The translations under genes and the position numbers were made by a program. This document shows, one piece after another, positions 5,100 through 6,174 of a DNA stretch of 6,174 bases; the first letter of the stretch is position 1; each line of letters starts with the position of its first letter. The stretch is from assembly GCA_964605715.1 (NCBI GenBank), contig CAZSDV010000084.1:1-6174 (forward strand), written 5' to 3'. This stretch comes from JAPUME01 sp964605715. GTDB lineage: Bacteria; Acidobacteriota; Terriglobia; UBA7540; JAPUME01. The notes beneath the pieces were generated by a model, which did not search any database, had not been told where the DNA came from, and saw nothing but the letters and a program-made list of their open reading frames with translations.

Positions 5100-6174
5100 A
5101 TGCCAACGAACAAAAATAAAGTTCATAAAGTCTCCATGGGGGGACCTTCAATAACAGAAGGTGACGTCGAGGCCGTAGCCCGTGTCTTACGGAGTGGACA
5201 ACTCCGAGGGGGACCTCTGTGCCGCAAATTTGAGGAAGCATTTGCTTTAAAAGTTGGCTCAAAATTCGCAATTTCTCTTAGCTCTGGCACAGCGGCATTG
5301 CGCGTAGCTTGTCTGATTCTCTTGAAACCGGGAGATGAGGTGTTGGTGCCATCATTTACCTTTATTGCTACGGCCAGTATGGTAGCGCTTTCGGGGGCAA
5401 CGCCGGTATTCTGTGACGTAAATGCGAGGACATTCACACTTGATCTTGAAGATGCTGAAAAGAGAATTACTTCCCGAACTCGCGCTATTATGCCGGTCCA
5501 CCTTTTCGGGCATTGCTGCGATATTTCTGCAGTTCAGGCAATTGCACGCCGTCACAACCTTCGAATCATATGGGATGCCGCCCAAGCCCATGGTGCCCGA
5601 TATTGCGGGGCCGATGTTGGTTCGTTCGGTGATTTAGCCTGTTATTCGTTTTACCCTTCAAAGAATATNNNNNNNNNNATGACTACCGGTGAAGGGGGGA
5701 TGATCACAACTTCTGACTCAGAGATTTATGAAAAATGTTCCTGTATGAGGGATCATGGCCAATCCGGTGCCAATCTCCACACGTCTTTAGGGTTTAATTA
5801 TAGGATGACCGATATTCAAGCGGCCCTAGGATTGAGCCAACTTAAGCGCCTGGACTCTTTGGTTGCTCGTCGCCAGGGAAACGCTGGCTTTCTAAGCGAG
5901 AGGTTAAGGGATGTTGAGGGTATCACAACACCTTACATTCCGGACGAAGCGGAGTATTCATACAACCAGTATTCAATTCTCCTTTCTGGAATACAGGCGA
6001 AAAAGAGGCGCGAGGAATTTCGGGACGGACTTAGAAAACGAGGCATCGAGACAGCAATTTACTATTCTTGTCCTCTCCACCTCCAACCTGTATTTGCGGA
6101 AAGCCCTCAGCCATATTTGCCGGTTAGCGAGGATCTTTCCAATCGTATCGTTTCACTTCCTGTTCATCCAGGAT
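5100..6174 (+). CDS. DegT/DnrJ/EryC1/StrS-family PLP-dependent sugar aminotransferase (3' end outside window)
   Basis: This family transfers an amino group, usually from glutamate, to a keto-sugar nucleotide using pyridoxal phosphate. The product feeds lipopolysaccharide, capsule or glycan building. The frame opens MPTNKNKVHKVSMGGPSIT and continues with the family pattern GDVEAVARVLRSGQLRGGP (21-39). SSGTAAL (61-67) forms the cofactor phosphate loop and VPSFTFIATA is at 83-92. DAAQAHG (159-165) has Asp159 for the pyridine nitrogen. SFYPSKN (183-189) has Lys188, the Schiff-base lysine, then TTGEGGM. FNYRMTDIQAALGLSQL follows later. Ten Ns at 5669-5678 interrupt it; the frame is kept, but four codons appear inserted between SKN and MTTGEGG where the family has none. 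The visible part is 358 codons; the family is usually 370-400 long, so little is missing. The ATG at 5100 lacks a close ribosome site, and a GTG at 5094 is in frame. The sugar substrate cannot be named from sequence. Confidence 0.9.
   Translation, partial: MPTNKNKVHKVSMGGPSITEGDVEAVARVLRSGQLRGGPLCRKFEEAFALKVGSKFAISLSSGTAALRVACLILLKPGDEVLVPSFTFIATASMVALSGATPVFCDVNARTFTLDLEDAEKRITSRTRAIMPVHLFGHCCDISAVQAIARRHNLRIIWDAAQAHGARYCGADVGSFGDLACYSFYPSKNXXXXMTTGEGGMITTSDSEIYEKCSCMRDHGQSGANLHTSLGFNYRMTDIQAALGLSQLKRLDSLVARRQGNAGFLSERLRDVEGITTPYIPDEAEYSYNQYSILLSGIQAKKRREEFRDGLRKRGIETAIYYSCPLHLQPVFAESPQPYLPVSEDLSNRIVSLPVHPG
5669..5678. other. Assembly gap (10 N)
   Basis: Ten ambiguous bases follow AATAT and precede ATGACT inside the aminotransferase gene. 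Joining the flanks with their shared AT merged (AAT ATG ACT) restores the family sequence SKN-MTTGEGG with no insertion. The N run is most likely a placeholder at a contig join, and no real sequence is probably missing. Confidence 0.8.

Noticed and set aside
5068..5637. Open frames of 67-104 codons opposite or shifted to the start of the aminotransferase gene
   Set aside because: The plus-strand frame has continuous, well-conserved aminotransferase motifs, and the others are incidental.
1..6174. CRISPR array, insertion sequence with terminal repeats, rRNA or riboswitch
   Set aside because: No regular repeat-spacer pattern, no transposase motif, no rRNA sequence and no recognisable riboswitch core was seen on either strand.

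Overview
The window looks like part of a bacterial chromosome, probably from a metagenomic assembly, because a 10-N scaffold gap lies inside one gene. The left quarter is G+C-rich (for example 45 of 60 bases at 541-600) and the right two thirds are much more A+T-rich (for example 22 of 60 at 4261-4320). The style of the broken integrase and of the TonB-type C-terminal remnant suggests an Acidobacteriota-like genome. That is an impression from protein style, not a demonstrated assignment.

Left region (1-1057): the 3' part of typA/bipA, a ribosome-associated GTPase and housekeeping gene, reading rightward. Its GTPase domain lies before the window.

Junction region (1058-1976): a graveyard next to a tRNA. 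A C-terminal scrap of a TonB-domain protein reads leftward (1315-1461). It abuts, head to head, a C-terminal scrap of a tyrosine recombinase reading rightward. The recombinase frame runs into the antisense of an intact tRNA-Arg(CCG) gene (1877-1952, minus strand). This is the usual footprint of an integrative element that used the tRNA 3' end as its attachment site and has since decayed.

Right region (1977-6174): nucleotide-sugar genes. On the minus strand, ugd (UDP-glucose 6-dehydrogenase) is followed 71 nt later by a UDP-glucuronate decarboxylase gene. Together they would convert UDP-glucose to UDP-glucuronate and then to UDP-xylose. Divergently, on the plus strand, is a DegT/DnrJ/EryC1/StrS-family aminotransferase, cut off by the window end, of the kind that makes amino sugars. 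This is the start of a surface-polysaccharide or glycan precursor cluster.

The gap of about 400 nt between the two directions holds the least explained sequence. It contains a 33-codon reading frame with a strong ribosome binding site whose stop overlaps an upstream ugd start, and a cluster of GGAAATT/AATTTCC heptamers, three of them spaced exactly 10 bp apart. The same heptamer bounds the ugd-uxs gap. I see no clearly new multi-gene system; the promising leads are this control region and the remnant junction by the tRNA.
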